A DNA stretch of 7,568 bases from Alphaproteobacteria bacterium UBA7314 (GTDB taxonomy: Bacteria > Pseudomonadota > Alphaproteobacteria > MPNO01 > UBA830): NCBI GenBank assembly GCA_002471575.1, contig DKQG01000009.1:1-7568 (forward strand). The letters are read 5' to 3'. This document shows positions 6,533-7,568 of the stretch, piece by piece. The notes below the pieces were generated by a model, which searched no databases, had not been told where the DNA came from, and worked only from the letters and a program-made list of their open reading frames with translations. Position 1 is the first letter of the stretch, and each line of letters opens with the position of its first letter. The position numbers and the translations under genes are program-made.

Positions 6533-7568
6533 AAACCTAGCCAATTGCTCGGGCGAAATGGACACCTCAAGCTCGGCGTGTTCACCCCCATCATCGCGGC
6601 TCAGCACGTCTGCATTGCGGTAAAGCCACGATATCGCGGCGCCGTCACCCTGAGGCACACGTAACGTCACAACACCGCGATCGGCAGACAATAATACATC
6701 AAGTCTGTGCAGAAAATGGTCCGTGTTTCTGCCTGTTACGGCGGACATGGGCACAATATCAGCGTCTCGCGTCGCCATATTTTCAACCGCTTCCAGTGCG
6801 TCGGGAGACAGGAGGTCGGTCTTGTTGAGAATTTCTATGAAAGCCTGGGTGTCGTCGAACTCCACGCCCAGCTCCGACATCACGCGCAGAACGTCGGTTT
6901 TCTGGGCATCCGTGTCCGAATGCGCGACATCGCGTACATGGACGATGATATCGGCTGAGATCACCTCTTCCAGCGTTGCACGGAACGCTGCAATCAGCGT
7001 AGTCGGAAGATCAGACACGAAACCCACAGTATCGGACAGGATCACGGATCGTCCGGACGGCAGCTTGATCTCCCGCATGGTGGGGTCGAGGGTCGCGAAC
7101 AGAAGGTCTTTCGCGAACACCTTTGCGTCGGTCAGCTTATTAAAAAGCGTCGATTTTCCGGCATTCGTGTAGCCAACGAGCGCAACCACCGGGTACGGCA
7201 CGCGTCTACGCGCCTCGCGGTGGAGTTCACGAGTGCGGGTCACAGTTTCAAGTTCGCGGCGAATCTTATTGATTCGTTCGGAAATCATGCGCCGGTCGGC
7301 CTCGATTTGGGTTTCCCCAGGGCCGCCCAAGAACCCGAAACCGCCGCGTTGCCGCTCTAGATGGGTCCATGTCCGCACAAGGCGGCTGCGCTGGTAATCG
7401 AGATGTGCTAGTTCGACCTGCAGCACGCCTTCCCGGGTTGCCGCCCGTTCGCCGAAGATTTCCAGGATCAGGCCTGTCCGGTCTATCACCTTGGCATTCC
7501 AAGCTTTTTCGAGCATCCGTTGTTGCACTGGAGACAGCGAGGTATCAACACTAACGAGATCGATGTAA
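6509..7568 (-). CDS. hflX: GTPase HflX, ribosome-splitting/rescue factor (N-terminus beyond window edge)
   Basis: HflX is a translational GTPase that binds the 50S subunit and splits stalled or hibernating ribosomes, notably under heat stress. The frame is open through 7567 and reads YIDLVSVDTSLSPVQQR before the GTG at 7528, matching the HflX N-terminal domain. That GTG is therefore internal and the true start lies outside the window. In the 352 visible residues, the family signature GGPGETQIE is at 81-89, followed by a helical, Arg-rich linker. The G domain has G1 GYTNAGKST (132-140), ATLDPT (about 158-163), G3 DTVGF (179-183), G4 NKTD (248-251) and G5 SAVTG (275-279). The C-terminal domain ends at the stop at 6509. 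All GTP-binding motifs are intact. In many Alphaproteobacteria hfq lies just upstream and mazG downstream; here groESL follows instead. Confidence 0.96.
   Translation of the reverse strand, partial: YIDLVSVDTSLSPVQQRMLEKAWNAKVIDRTGLILEIFGERAATREGVLQVELAHLDYQRSRLVRTWTHLERQRGGFGFLGGPGETQIEADRRMISERINKIRRELETVTRTRELHREARRRVPYPVVALVGYTNAGKSTLFNKLTDAKVFAKDLLFATLDPTMREIKLPSGRSVILSDTVGFVSDLPTTLIAAFRATLEEVISADIIVHVRDVAHSDTDAQKTDVLRVMSELGVEFDDTQAFIEILNKTDLLSPDALEAVENMATRDADIVPMSAVTGRNTDHFLHRLDVLLSADRGVVTLRVPQGDGAAISWLYRNADVLSRDDGGEHAELEVSISPEQLARFEKNHPVR

Noticed and set aside
7526..7528. GTG as the hflX start codon
   Set aside because: The reading frame stays open to the window edge and the upstream residues match the HflX N-terminal domain, so the gene is cut by the window.

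Overview
The window looks like ordinary chromosomal DNA from an alphaproteobacterium. The evidence is the groESL operon with a CIRCE operator, a GroEL with a GGM tail, and HflX and MazG of proteobacterial type. The lineage is inferred from how the proteins read; no database was searched. I find no phage, transposon, CRISPR, tRNA or rRNA signature.

Layout: bases 1-457 hold no convincing gene. mazG (458-1276, +) is the only rightward gene. It meets tail-to-tail a leftward series: an AhpD-like peroxidase-family protein (1293-1865), a YfcG-like glutathione transferase (1880-2500), a beta-hydroxyacid dehydrogenase of the 3-hydroxyisobutyrate dehydrogenase family (2512-3402) and an inositol-monophosphatase-family phosphatase (3464-4276). 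A strong terminator at 4370-4401 separates these from groEL (4433-6085) and groES (6098-6385). groESL has a clear sigma70-type promoter and a CIRCE-like operator (6433-6489). Further right is hflX (6509 to the window edge, leftward, cut at its N-terminus).

How the genes fit: groES-groEL is the chaperonin operon, probably heat-inducible through HrcA. The dehydrogenase, GST and AhpD genes are 11 and 14 nt apart and probably form one transcript, perhaps a small redox or detoxification unit. The phosphatase may head that unit, but a 61-nt gap makes this less certain. MazG (house-cleaning NTP hydrolysis) and HflX (ribosome-rescue GTPase) are often neighbours in Alphaproteobacteria, as hfq-hflX-mazG. 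Here they lie at opposite ends, in opposite orientation, with six genes between them.

The observations most worth a second look are the 26-bp tandem duplication ending at the phosphatase start codon, the split hflX/mazG neighbourhood and the compact dehydrogenase-GST-AhpD operon. I did not find evidence for a new biological system.
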